From: Iris pallida
Lineage: Eukaryota > Streptophyta > Magnoliopsida > Asparagales > Iridaceae
Direction of reading: 5' to 3'
DNA length: 64,000 bases
NCBI GenBank assembly: GCA_029216955.1
Contig: JANAVB010016199.1
Location: 9,485,960 to 9,549,959, forward strand
The first letter of the stretch is position 1, and each line of letters opens with the position of its first letter. A program made the translations under genes and the position numbers. Below are positions 24,752 through 34,345 of this stretch, one piece after another. Below the pieces are notes generated by a model, which did no database searches, had not been told where the DNA came from, and saw only the letters and a list, made by a program, of their open reading frames with translations.

Positions 24752-24762
24752 CTCCCCCTCAA
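24752..24762 (-). promoter_or_regulatory. Copia polypurine tract
   Basis: On the minus strand TTGAGGGGGAG lies directly before the 3' LTR, where plus-strand DNA synthesis is primed. Confidence 0.85.
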
Positions 24763-27700
24763 GATGGGCGATAGATATTAATCATTCCCATCTTGTTACA
24801 TAGCTTCGACAGACTCAATAAACTAAGACCCTTAGTCAGACAGTCTGCCACTTGTTTTTCTGAGTGAACATGATCAATCTTCAGTATCCCTTGTTCCAGC
24901 TTCTCTTTGATGAAGAATCGATCGATCTCGATGTGCTTCGTTCTGTCGTGCTGAACTGGATTATTAGCTATACTTATTGCAGCTTGACTATCGCTCAGAA
25001 GACGTAACGGTGCTCCATTGTCCAGCTTCAACTCTGTCAGCAACGCTTTCACCCACAGCAACTCTGACACTCCTAAAGCCATTACTCTGTATTCTGCTTC
25101 AGCTTTAGACCATGCTACCACAGACTGTTTCTTGCTTCTCCATGAGACCAAGTTTCCTCCTACAAAGACACAATATCCCATGGTAGACCTTCTATCGTCT
25201 ATGCAGCTTGCCCAGTCTCCATCGTAGTATCCCTCAACTTCTATATATCCATTCTTCTTTAACCATAACCCTTTCCCCGGCGTCCCTTTCAGATATCTCA
25301 AGATCTGAAACACAGTATCCATATGACCCGTTCTTGGATCATGCATGTAGCAACTTACTACACTCACCACAAATGAGATACCAGGGCGAGTGTGCCCCAG
25401 ATAAATCAATCTCCCTACAAGTTATTGATATCTTTCACGATCAACTGGCTCTCCTGCTTCTGCTCCAAACTTACACTTCTGGTCAATTAGAGTGACTGCT
25501 GCTTTGTATCCCAGCATTCCTGTCTCCTTCAGCAGATCTAGTACGTATTTTCTTTGTGAGAGAATAATTTTTTGTTCGCCTTCACACACCTCGATACCTA
25601 GAAAGTACCTCATCGCTCCTAAATCCTTTACCTCAAACTCCTTCGCAAGTTTTGACTTCAGCTTAGCGATCTTGACTTTATCATTACCTGTGATTACTAT
25701 ATCATCCACGTATACAGCAAGTATAGTGATGTGGCCTCTTGCATCCTGAAGAAAGACCGTATGATCTGCATTTGCTTGATGGTAACCCATGCCTTTTACA
25801 GCCTTTCTGAATCTGTCAAACCAGGCTCGAGGAGATTGCTTGAGTCCATATAGCGACTTCTTTAGTTTGTACACTTTTCTATGCGATGTTCCTCCGTCTG
25901 ATTCTGTAGCGTAGCACCCTGGCGGGAGTTCCATGTACACTTATTCTTGTAGGTCCCCATGGAGAAAGGCATTCTTCACATCTAACTGGTATAGCTTCCA
26001 CCCATAGTTTGCTGCAATGGAGACCAGAGTTCTTACGGTGCTCATTTTTGCTACTGGAGCAAACGTCTGATCATAGTCGATGCTATATGATTGTGTGTAT
26101 CCTTTTGCAACCAACCTTGTCTTGTATCGTTCCACTTTTCCTTCTGACGTCTCCTTTTCTGTGTACACCCATTTGCATCCCATAGTTTTCTTCCCTTTGG
26201 GTAATGGAACCAGCTCCTACGTCTTATTTTTCTCCAGTGCCCCAAGTTCTTCCATCATTGCAGCTTTTTACCTTGGATCTTTCTTTGCTTCCTGCCAACT
26301 TTTGGACAACGAAGTAGAGTCTAATGATGTAATAAAGGCTCGATAATTCGAAGAAATGTTAGAATAAGACAGGTAGTTGGCAATATTATGTTCATAATCA
26401 TCAAAATGACTAGGAGCCTTACCTGCATTGATGCGAGAAGACCTCCTTAAGGGAGCAATAGGTGGTAGAGAGATCATACCATCAGAGTCAGAGAGATCCG
26501 CATCAGAATCAGATTGATTCAGTACGGGGGCAACATCTTCAAGAGTTGGAGCAGGAGTAGACGAGGGACTTGGTACAGTAGGCACGGGGCACGGTACAAG
26601 CACAGTACTGGACTTCTGCTGTCTTCTTCTGTAGACTTGAAGCTCCTTTTCTATTATCTGCTGCTCCCCCTGTTTAACATATGTATCTTCTTCATCTTCT
26701 GTATCGGATTCACTGCTTTCTCCCTCTTTCGTCCAGTTTTTCTCTCCAGCTTACGTCCAGTTTTCCACGACCGGGCGTGGGACCGATCCGACTACCACAG
26801 ATGGGCTTAATTTCTCTCCCTCACATCTAACACCCTCTGTGTTAGGTGTGTCACCAAACGCTGAACCGTCATCCGAACAGTAATATGGTTCTAGTTCTCT
26901 GAATGTAACGTCCATGCTTACAAACATCCTCCGCTCAACTGGGCTCCAACATGCGTATCCCTTCTGAGTCGCTGTGTATCCGATAAATACACATTTAAAT
27001 GCTCTAGGATCCAATTTGCCAACTCCTGGCCTATTATCTTGGACAAAACATACACACCCAAATACTTTTGGTGGGAACAGTGTACGTGGTTGCACCAGTA
27101 AGCATCTCCAATGGTGTCTTCCAGTCCAATACCTGAGATGGTATTCTGTTGATGAGATAAGATGCCGTTAACACCGCCTGCCCCCATAAGTGTTTCGGGA
27201 CATTCATAACCAGCATCATCGTCCGTGCGACCTCCAGCAGGTGTCTGTTCTTCCGTTCGGCCACACCATTTTGTGCCGGTGTATAGGCACAGGAAGTTTG
27301 GTGTAGTATTCCATGAGTGGATAAATACTCAGCAACCTTGTTATTTGTATACTCCGTCCCATTGTCAGACCGTAAGCACTTAATTTTAGTTCCATATTGA
27401 GTTTCTACCCGGCGATGAAAGTCTCAAAAAGCCTCAAAGACGTCACTTTTATTCTTCATAAGGTAGACCCATGTCACGCGAGTATAACAATCAATAAAAG
27501 TGACGAACCATCGAAAACCGTTAATACCGGTTGTAGGACAAGGGCCCCATACGTCCGAATGTATCATATCAAATGCAACTAAACTTCTACTTCCTGAACT
27601 CACATACGTGCTTCTGGTATGTTTACCCAACTCACATGCATGACAAAATAACTTCTCTTTATTAGCCCTTTGGTATAAGGACGGATATATTCGACTAATA

Positions 27701-28012
27701 ATTTTAAAAAAAGAATGACCAACACGCTGGTGGTGGAGTAGCAATTCGTCTTCTACAATGCGTCGTGAAACTTCCGGTAGTGTGTCTGCTACCAGAGATG
27801 CCAATGCTTTGTCCAGTCCAGTCCTGTCCAAGTACCACAGCCCCTTATACCATGTGCCAGTCCCTAGTCGTCGTCCTGTCCCCTTCTTTTGAAAAGTCAC
27901 CGTAGGAATGTCAAAGGAAACAGTACAGTTAAGATCAAGAATAATGGCACTAATAGAAAGAAGATTGACAGGAAAAGATGGAGCATGTAAGACATTGGTG
28001 AGAGTACTTGAG
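24759..28012 (-). pseudogene. Copia pol: integrase, reverse transcriptase, RNase H (broken)
   Basis: Read leftwards from 28,012. The end of the protease region (TNVLHAPSFPVNLLSISAI) is followed by the integrase zinc region (HHQRVGHSF, CHACELGKHTR) and core (DMIHSDVWGP, then NGVAERKNRHLLE). A stop interrupts the frame near 27,424 and a shift occurs near 27,060. A proline/serine-rich linker leads into reverse transcriptase (KWVYTEKE, LDVKNAFLHGDL, YGLKQSPRAWFDRF) with the catalytic YVDD at about 25,700-25,712. RNase H (YYDGDWA, LLSDSQAAISIANNP, TKHIEID) ends at the stop near 24,759. Additional stops lie near 26,748, 26,267, 25,940 and 25,420. The catalytic motifs survive, but the protein cannot be made in one piece. 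Confidence 0.9.
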
Positions 28013-29658
28013 TGGTATCACCTTGTTACACCTAGGAAAGGAAAATAGGATTCAATATGGCTTGAAGACCCCATTTAGTCTAGCTATCATAGTCCAACAC
28101 TAGAGTTGACTTGGTTTGACCCAGAGTTGACCAAGTTTGACTGGGACCTAGTTTGACCTAGACAGTTGACCAAGTTTGACTTAGAGTTGACTTTGACCTA
28201 GAATTGACTTAGAATTATATAGATTGCATCGTAGACTTCATTTATCTTATTTTAAACACATTATAACCTGTACTGCTCTATTTAGGACTTTGTGACTCCG
28301 GTGCAGACATCTGATATTTCATTACTCTTTTTAGAGTAACAGGCGAGTACATTCTCTGATAGTTCTTTCATTTACTTGTCAATTACTGTACTTCAGTTCT
28401 AGTTAGCTGTATGTGATTCTCTGTTACAAATACGTATTATTATTTCTGAATCCATGTATGCGACACACATACTTACTTGTCTTACCTCTGTTATTCGAAT
28501 CATCATACGAATTATCATATGAATCACTATTCGAATCACCCTATTCGTATCTTCATATGTTGGTTGGACTTGTATTCGTCTTATGTGTTGGATTGTGGAT
28601 TCATTTGTATTAGACTGGGCGAGGAAATACTGATTAGACATGTAGACATATCCCCCTATTCGAATCACCCCTCTGTGCATTATATTCGAACGATAGCCAT
28701 CACACACTTCGCGAGTGTGTGGTGTGCCGTATTACCTACAGCCGTTTACATGTCGATCTCGGTATTTTAAAACACACTTGGAGAATTTATTCGAATCATT
28801 GTTTGATTATTATTCGAATTACTATTCGTATCACCTTATTCGAATCACTATTCGCATCATCTTATTCGAATCACCTTATTAGAACAATGATTAGAATCAC
28901 ATTCGACTCATCTTGTATTAGACTCACTTTGGGATTACACTCGACTTATATTGTACCATCTGAACTCATTATGTTACTCTAGTTCAGCTAGATCTTGTTT
29001 TACAGTCTTCATTGCTATGATTCTTCTCTTGTTTAGTTATTTACTTTCCTTACACTTTATCTGTCTTTCTTACCATCACCTGAAAATTAAACTGCCATAT
29101 TCATCAATACAACTGTCTATAACTGTTTTATAGTTCTCTGTCATTTACTTGGAATTTTTTTGATAAAATGTACTCATTCCTGTCCTGACTGGACCTGTTG
29201 AAAATATTACAGATGATTGCCCTGAGGACATTTGCCCCACTTGCCTTGGAGCAGGAGATGGCTTAGCTACCTATGGCCCCGACACTCAGGAGTGATCGGG
29301 AGACTAGCTAGTAGACTTGGTTTAGTTTTCATGTTTTAGAATTTGAATTGTAATAACTTGAGATACGAGTTTGTTTTTGAGTTTGTTTGAGATATTATTA
29401 TTTAGTAGTTTATGAATGTTGTTATTTACTTTTAGTTATAAACTTCTGTGTTATCTTATCGTGCTTAGACTGTGATTGAGATTTCATTATATCTATACTT
29501 GTCCTCCGTTTGGAGTTGAGATATTGACAAGTACATTATATAATTGCGTGAGTTGTTGATTAGATAGTAACCTATGACAGCGTTCTACCGTCGACACTGC
29601 GGCGTAGGCTGGACGTACCCACTTCTCGTGCCCTTACTTTAGGGTGCGGGTCGTGACA
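28013..29658 (+). mobile_element. Gypsy (chromovirus) LTR fragment inside copia
   Basis: The right end is nearly identical to the end of the Tekay LTR at 59,061: shared words include CGACACTGCGGCGTAGGCTG, CTTCTCGTGCCCTTACTTTA and GGGTCGTGACA, plus the R/U5-type phrase GGACCTGTTGAAAATATTAC at about 29,190. The left part has the TTGACC-rich block also seen at 57,640-57,790. At 1,646 bp it is under half the length of the complete LTR. No internal region or clear 5-bp duplication is present, so it is a deleted solo LTR or fragment. Confidence 0.8.
28486..28950 (+). repeat. ATTCGAATCA-type degenerate repeat
   Basis: The words ATTCGAATCA, ATTCGTATCA and ATTCGCATCA recur about a dozen times at irregular spacing inside the LTR fragment. 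The block is absent from the full Tekay LTR at 55,369-59,061, so it is a family-specific expansion. Confidence 0.7.
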
Positions 29659-30104
29659 GGTGCATGCGACAGTGCCTTTACCCATGATAGGGCTGGAGTT
29701 ACCATCAGCAGTCTGAATGCTCTCCGACGTCGGTAGGTGAGTATAGTCCTGGAACTCACCGTGGGACCCCGTGACATGGCGAGATACCCAGAGTCCACAA
29801 TCCAACCTGGTTAGTGGACAGCTGCTGCAAGAGCACGCGCAGGAATACCTGTGCTGGTTTGGGCAAAGCAAGTTATGTGGTCCCCCGAGGTAGATGACAC
29901 CCCATGACTGCCGTCCGAACCCAGCTTCGTTCTGTATAACCTCGCGAGGAACTCTTTCTCAAGAAGGGTTAACTCAGTCAGGTGATTTTCTCCCCCTTCC
30001 TCCGCCAGATTAGCTTTGTGTCCTCCAGAATAATTTCACCTTCTACCAGCATAACCGCCTCTACCACCTCGACGTCCTCCGCGGCCCCATCCACGATCAC
30101 TCGA
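29659..30104 (-). pseudogene. Copia gag-protease junction region (broken)
   Basis: This segment joins gag to the interrupted pol. Leftward reading gives a Gly/Arg-rich stretch, then the aspartic protease motif WIVDSG at about 29,790-29,806, with a frameshift straight after it, then SRHVTGSHGEF and GKGTVACT. The last codon before the LTR fragment is ACC; the next copia codons resume at 28,012 as TCA AGT ACT, so removal of the insertion rejoins the frame. Confidence 0.8.
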
Positions 30105-31022
30105 CTAATTTTGTAGGGGTTTTAGACAAAATTTGATGTAATGCCCTGAGTCACCACAGTTGTAGCAAACACCAGCCACAGAGGAAGGCTGATTGAAGGC
30201 GGCAAGGGCAGATTTATCAACAACGGCTTGCTCCCCCTGGAAAGAGCCCTTATTGGGCATCAACTTCAAGCGAGCCTCTTCTTGTGCCATGGCAGCTATG
30301 GCTTCTTCTAAGGTTGGAAGCATGGGCTGTGCTAGGAGTACTTTCCTTCTTTGCTCAAATACAGGGTTAAGACCCTTCAAGAACTTCATCATCCGTTGTC
30401 GCGAAATATAATCTAAGAACTTTTGAAAATATTTCGCAAATACCGGTTCGACTTGGGCATCTTCCATCCCAAGAGGATCATAGTGATCCAGATCAGACCA
30501 GTACTTCTTTAACAGTGCTGCATACTCAGAGATGGTGCGGTCGTCCTGGGCCACCCTATCAAGTTCATCCTGCAGTTGGAAGACCCGTATAGGATTGCCT
30601 GAGCCGGAGTATATATCCTTCAAAGTCCACCATATATCAGCGATAGCCTCCATCGCCTCTACATTGCCTGACACCTGGTCGGTCAAGGAGGCTGTCAACC
30701 AACCAGCCACAACATTGTTGACAATTTCCCAAATAGCAAACTCCTTTGAGAAGGGATCATCTGCCGCCTTAGTTTGGCCATTGATGTAGCCAACCAAGCC
30801 ACGTCCCTTCAGCGTCCGCATGGCCTGTCGTGACCATTTCAAGTAGTTGGACGTTCCTTCCAACTTCGTCTCCAGCTTGTCCAGCTTCCCCATTTTGTAG
30901 GGTGACGGATCCACATCAGTATGGATCACACGTGGGGTTGCCTCGGTTAATCTCTTTGATAAAATGTCATCAACCAAGGCCTTCATCTCTTCTGCTGTCA
31001 GTTTACTATCGATCGAATCCAT
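30105..31022 (-). CDS. Copia gag (nucleocapsid) protein
   Basis: A 305-residue open frame on the minus strand starting with ATG at 31,022. It has the copia gag (UBN2-type) fold signatures: NYLKWSRQAMRTLKG at about residues 58-72, IADIWWTLKDIY, VFQLQDELD and FLKGLNPVFEQRR, followed by a C-terminal zinc knuckle CYNCGDSGHYIKFC (C-X2-C-X4-H-X4-C). Gag packages the RNA in cytoplasmic particles. The frame is intact although pol is broken, so the copy could still make gag if transcribed; that is inference. The translation stop directly after the zinc knuckle may be original or secondary. Confidence 0.9.
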   Translation of the reverse strand: MDSIDSKLTAEEMKALVDDILSKRLTEATPRVIHTDVDPSPYKMGKLDKLETKLEGTSNYLKWSRQAMRTLKGRGLVGYINGQTKAADDPFSKEFAIWEIVNNVVAGWLTASLTDQVSGNVEAMEAIADIWWTLKDIYSGSGNPIRVFQLQDELDRVAQDDRTISEYAALLKKYWSDLDHYDPLGMEDAQVEPVFAKYFQKFLDYISRQRMMKFLKGLNPVFEQRRKVLLAQPMLPTLEEAIAAMAQEEARLKLMPNKGSFQGEQAVVDKSALAAFNQPSSVAGVCYNCGDSGHYIKFCLKPLQN

Positions 31023-31309
31023 GGCGTCTTCAACTGTGATTCGTCATCGTCGTCATCTTCGTCGGCTTCGTCGTCATCGTCTTTATGTAAAGTCTTCAAC
31101 AGAGACCTTACGAATACGTATTAACGTGGCCAACACCAGCACACGCATGTAGATCCTAATTTGTAGATCGAGAACGGAAAACAAATAAAGTATTTGTAAT
31201 TCCGGAGGGCGTAATCTAGGAACAGAAGGTGCAAATAAAGCATTTGACAGCCATCCATCTTCGAATAACCGCCCACATAATCTCTCTCTCAAATTAGGGT
31301 TTTTTGTGA

Positions 31310-31565
31310 GAAAAAAGGAGGGGGGTTCAGCAGCAGTGTGGCCGGAAGCGAGAGGGGGGGCGTAGGGGGGCAGGGGGGTCGGCAACAAGGGGCAGCAGGG
31401 GGGGTAGGCAGGGGGGATCGGCGGGGGAGGGGGGCGTCGGGGGGGCAGGGGGCAGGGGGGTCTGCAGTGGGGGTCAACGGCAGGGGGAGGCGTCGGGGGG
31501 GGGCAGGGGGCGGGGGGAGGGGGGTCGACAGTGGGGGTCGGCAGGGGGGTCGGTAGGGGGTGGGT
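31310..31565. repeat. G-run tract in the copia leader
   Basis: On the plus strand, runs of five to nine G are separated by short words such as TCGGCA and GGCAG over about 250 bp. On the element's sense strand this is a C-rich leader between the primer binding site and gag. Runs of this kind can form G-quadruplexes. Long open frames on both strands across it are compositional artefacts. Confidence 0.85.
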
Positions 31566-31610
31566 TTGCCGGGTTGGGGAAGGGGTAGGAAATTTTTTTT
31601 GTGTGCTTAT

Positions 31611-31623
31611 GGCTCTGATACCA
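31611..31623 (-). promoter_or_regulatory. Copia primer binding site
   Basis: On the minus strand TGGTATCAGAGCC lies immediately after the 5' LTR, complementary to the 3' end of plant initiator methionine tRNA. Confidence 0.95.
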
Positions 31624-31742
31624 TGTAGAGAATAATTTTTGTGTATTTTATTGATGGGCTACTCCACTACTTATAGGGAGTCTAGCTCCTCTTCATATTA
31701 CATTTTTCAATGTGGGACTAAATTCCTTATTAGTTCTCAACA
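31624..31742 (-). repeat. Copia 5' LTR
   Basis: 119 bp, the same as the 3' LTR except for three single-base differences, which indicates fairly recent insertion. Confidence 0.95.
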
Positions 31743-32487
31743 CTTTTTATGAAACGCCTAGAAAAAAATAACACTCTAAGTTTGGATGCGCTTTTTAAGA
31801 GCCTCTACAACCTTTTCTAGTATACTAACATAGGCGGATGCAAAATAGCCACAAGATGAATCTTAAATGGATTTCTTTCACTTATAAAGGATGTCCATAA
31901 ATATCCATGTACACTAGAAATTTACAATATGATGATGTCAGGATTATCATAATGTTCAATATGATACAGGTTGTTGTCAAACCACCTAAACTTCGTTCAT
32001 AGCCAATTTGACAATTGTCTCTAAATATTTATTTTTAAGTAGAAATGGTGGAGGCGGTTTACAAGGAGTAAAAGTTCAGTTACAAGTAGCTATAGAAATT
32101 AAACTAAAGAAAACTACATTCTTCACGCACTATTCTCTCTCCTCACCTCTACATACAGGCTTTAATCCTATTTAGATTAACAAGTAAAGATCACAAAAGA
32201 GAATCTATTCTAATGACAATTTTGTCCTCAATTATCCAGTATTCTGATACTCTACTGATACGGGTACGGATTCATACGTACAGTGTATAGTAGATTCAAC
32301 AACCTTTGCCCTCCCCAGTATTCAGTACATCAAGATCTGGGTTGTATGCAGGTTGTAGCATCCTTATCCTCGGTGTATCAGTTCTTCAGTGTCAGTCAGG
32401 GTCCTCAATGTGTGTCAGTACCCAATTAGTCTCTTTGTCTTCAGAGTTCAGTATCTTTCAGAGCTTCAGAAGAATGGGATCGTACCA
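31743..32487. other. Spacer right of the copia element
   Basis: Continues the sequence interrupted by the copia element. No gene or element end was recognised. Confidence 0.4.
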
Positions 32488-32602
32488 ATGAGATGTATAT
32501 TAATGGCATGACAGATCTTATAGGGTATTGATATGATACTAATAAAATTTAGACCTCTTGAGGCAGTTAATTTTATTACTAGAGGCAGTTTTAACGTTCT
32601 CT
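32488..32602 (+). repeat. Dispersed foldback repeat, copy B
   Basis: Matches 24,483-24,596 in the same orientation. The right arm is more diverged (TTTTAACGTTCTCT instead of TTTTAATAGTATCT), so the foldback is weaker here. Confidence 0.7.
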
Positions 32603-33221
32603 AACCCTTACTTCGCTGCTATTCGATCTCATTTCAAAGAGAATGTGGATTTGTCCTTCATTTTGCAAGGAACTACTTAGTCATCTTCCCTTCATGAACA
32701 CTTCATGCCTCTTGATGATTATGTTGTTCTATTTTTTTTTGTTCTATACTCTTTTCTTATATAGTCTGCAGGGTTTTGGCCTTGTTTTTTATTCTTCTAT
32801 TTTCTTTGCATTAAATTATATACATTCACTAATCTTTGCTTTGAAGGGTGTTTTGTTAGGATTCTGGCTGGACATACTTATTTCTTCCACCTATGTCTTA
32901 GTCCTTGTTCATTGTGTACCAAAAGTCTACCTACAACGATCGAGTGCAAGTGCTTTTACTAGCCTCAGATCAGGGAGCAAATATGATACCTACGCACCTG
33001 GGCGCTGGGGATACCCGGGCCCACAAAACGGATGCAAAGGTAGATCAATCTGCTCTCGACTTGCGAGAGGTGGTCATTCACAAACGTAAGGAGAGAGAAG
33101 CAACCTTGATGTGTGAGGAGCCCTTTCCAGGACATCACTGCACCCAAGCCGCCATCAACTACTGCTGCCACAAGACAGTGGCTCCACCACCAAGGCAGTC
33201 TGTGTTTATGCGGATCATCAC
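32603..33221. other. Spacer, possibly 3' region of a gypsy element
   Basis: Open frames of 147-148 residues exist in two overlapping frames but show no known motif; the first is a run of hydrophobic residues from T-rich DNA. From about 32,940 the base composition rises in GC and leads into the 48-bp tandem array, which suggests this is the tail of a degraded retroelement. Confidence 0.35.
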
Positions 33222-33590
33222 CCCATGCGGCTATGTGGACTCGAGCTACAGAAGCAAGGCTCTCGAAGACCCATACGGCCAAGTAAAACCGAGCCGCAGA
33301 AGCAAGGCTCTTGGAGACCCCATGCGGCTAAGTGGACTTGAGCCGTAGGAGGAAGACTCTTGAGACTTCATGCGGCCAAGATGATCTGAGCCGCAGAAGG
33401 AAATCTCTTGAAGACCTCATGCGGCCATGCCAATTTGAGCCGCAGAAAGAAGACTCTTGAGACCTCATGCGGCCAAAATGATCCGAGCCGCAGAAGGAAG
33501 GCTCTTGAGATTTCATGCGTTCAAACCGATCCAGGCCGCAGAGGAAAGACTCTTGGTACCGCATGCGGCCAAGTTGATCCGGTCCGCAAA
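33222..33590 (+). repeat. 48-bp minisatellite, about 8 units
   Basis: The anchor ATGCGGC (with variants) starts at 33,225, 33,273, 33,322, 33,370, 33,419, 33,467, 33,515 and 33,563, so the period is 48-49 bp. Each unit contains GAGCCGCAGAA and CTCTTGAGAC-type phrases. It lies directly before an LTR-like end, the position in which Tat/Ogre-type gypsy elements carry tandem repeats. Confidence 0.9.
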
Positions 33591-33603
33591 AGATTGATTT
33601 TAC

Positions 33604-34046
33604 TCTGTTGTGGGGGGACATATGGCAATTTGACTAAGTCTCAACCACCCAGATTCGTTACAATAAAATCTCAACAACCTCCACCAGCTGGCAGCCCAAG
33701 ATCGAGTCTTTGTGTGCTGTGATAGCCACGTGGCCCTTTATGCGACCCAAAATCTGCTATTGCAGGGATCACTATAAATATCAGGGTACCACACCCATGC
33801 TAAAGGTTGGCAATCAAAGGCTAGCAAATTTCTTCGAGAGCAAAAACTGTGTCCGATAGTCCAAGGAGTAAGGCAGAGTTGCTACACTTTTTCGAGCCTC
33901 TATCGTCACCCCCCCAGAATAAAAAACTAAACAATTGTACTTAGATTATTTCCTAGGGTTTCTTTCTAGGCTTTCTTTTGTACAAGCGAGTTTGTAATCA
34001 AGTTCAATTCCTCTGTAATTTTTGTTCTTGATATTTAATGGCAAAC
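33604..34046 (+). mobile_element. LTR fragment with TATA box, probably Tat-like
   Basis: A polypurine-like GTTGTGGGGGGA precedes this sequence. A TATA box (TATAAATA) lies at 33,773-33,780, followed by a C-rich and then T-rich stretch resembling the transcribed part of an LTR. The right boundary is set by the truncated Athila LTR at 34,047. No matching second LTR was found. The lineage is inferred from the adjacent tandem repeat and is not certain. Confidence 0.45.
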
Positions 34047-34324
34047 AAATATAGAAAACTTAAAATAGAACAGTTGTAGCCCTTTGTCTTAGCTTTCCAA
34101 ATCTTTTTAAAGCACCTCAATTGATTTTCTGAGGAGAATGTTATGCCCAGTTTGGTAAAAGGTGTCAAAATTGTACAAAATTGCAATTTAGCTCAATTTT
34201 GCACTTGGTGTCTCCAATTGCATCATAAAGCAAAATATAAATATAATGAGTACCTTTAGTCATGAAATGAGCATAAAATGGTAGACATTAAGAGATAAAA
34301 GTATAACACTTTATGTTCTCATCA
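34047..34324 (-). repeat. Athila-like 3' LTR, truncated
   Basis: Corresponds to 37,885-38,160 of the 5' LTR, including GATGAGAACATAAA at the minus-strand start. The remaining 1 kb is absent and replaced by the LTR fragment ending at 34,046. Confidence 0.85.
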
Positions 34325-34345
34325 AATATCCCCACACTTAACTTT
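34325..34345 (-). promoter_or_regulatory. Athila-like polypurine tract region
   Basis: On the minus strand AAGTGTGGGGATATT runs straight into the LTR start. This phrase is characteristic of Athila 3' ends. Confidence 0.8.

Larger units (their letters stand above)
24633..31742 (-). mobile_element. Ty1/copia retrotransposon with 119-bp LTRs
   Basis: A complete but inactive element read from right to left. Both 119-bp LTRs are present and differ at only three positions by eye. The flanking target duplication CTTTT (24,628-24,632 and 31,743-31,747) is perfect. A primer binding site TGGTATCAGAGCC (initiator methionine tRNA) adjoins the 5' LTR and a polypurine tract adjoins the 3' LTR. Coding order is gag, protease, integrase, reverse transcriptase, RNase H, as expected for copia. 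A gypsy LTR piece (28,013-29,658) is inserted in the protease region and the pol frame carries several stops and shifts. The site of insertion is itself a small inverted repeat (TTTCATAAA...TTTATGAAA). Confidence 0.95.

Noticed and set aside
31289..31556. Pro- and Gly-rich open frames on opposite strands
   Set aside because: Caused by the G-run tract in the copia leader.
24483..32602. The 115-bp direct repeats as LTRs of one element enclosing the copia
   Set aside because: No TG...CA ends, no primer binding site, and the region between them has no further retroelement structure.
32643..33089. 148-residue membrane-protein-like frame
   Set aside because: Hydrophobic residues arise from T-rich DNA; no known motif, no splice support, and it runs into repeat sequence.
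33222..33590. CRISPR-like array
   Set aside because: The 48-bp units are contiguous and repeated over their entire length without unique spacers, and the setting is a plant retroelement.
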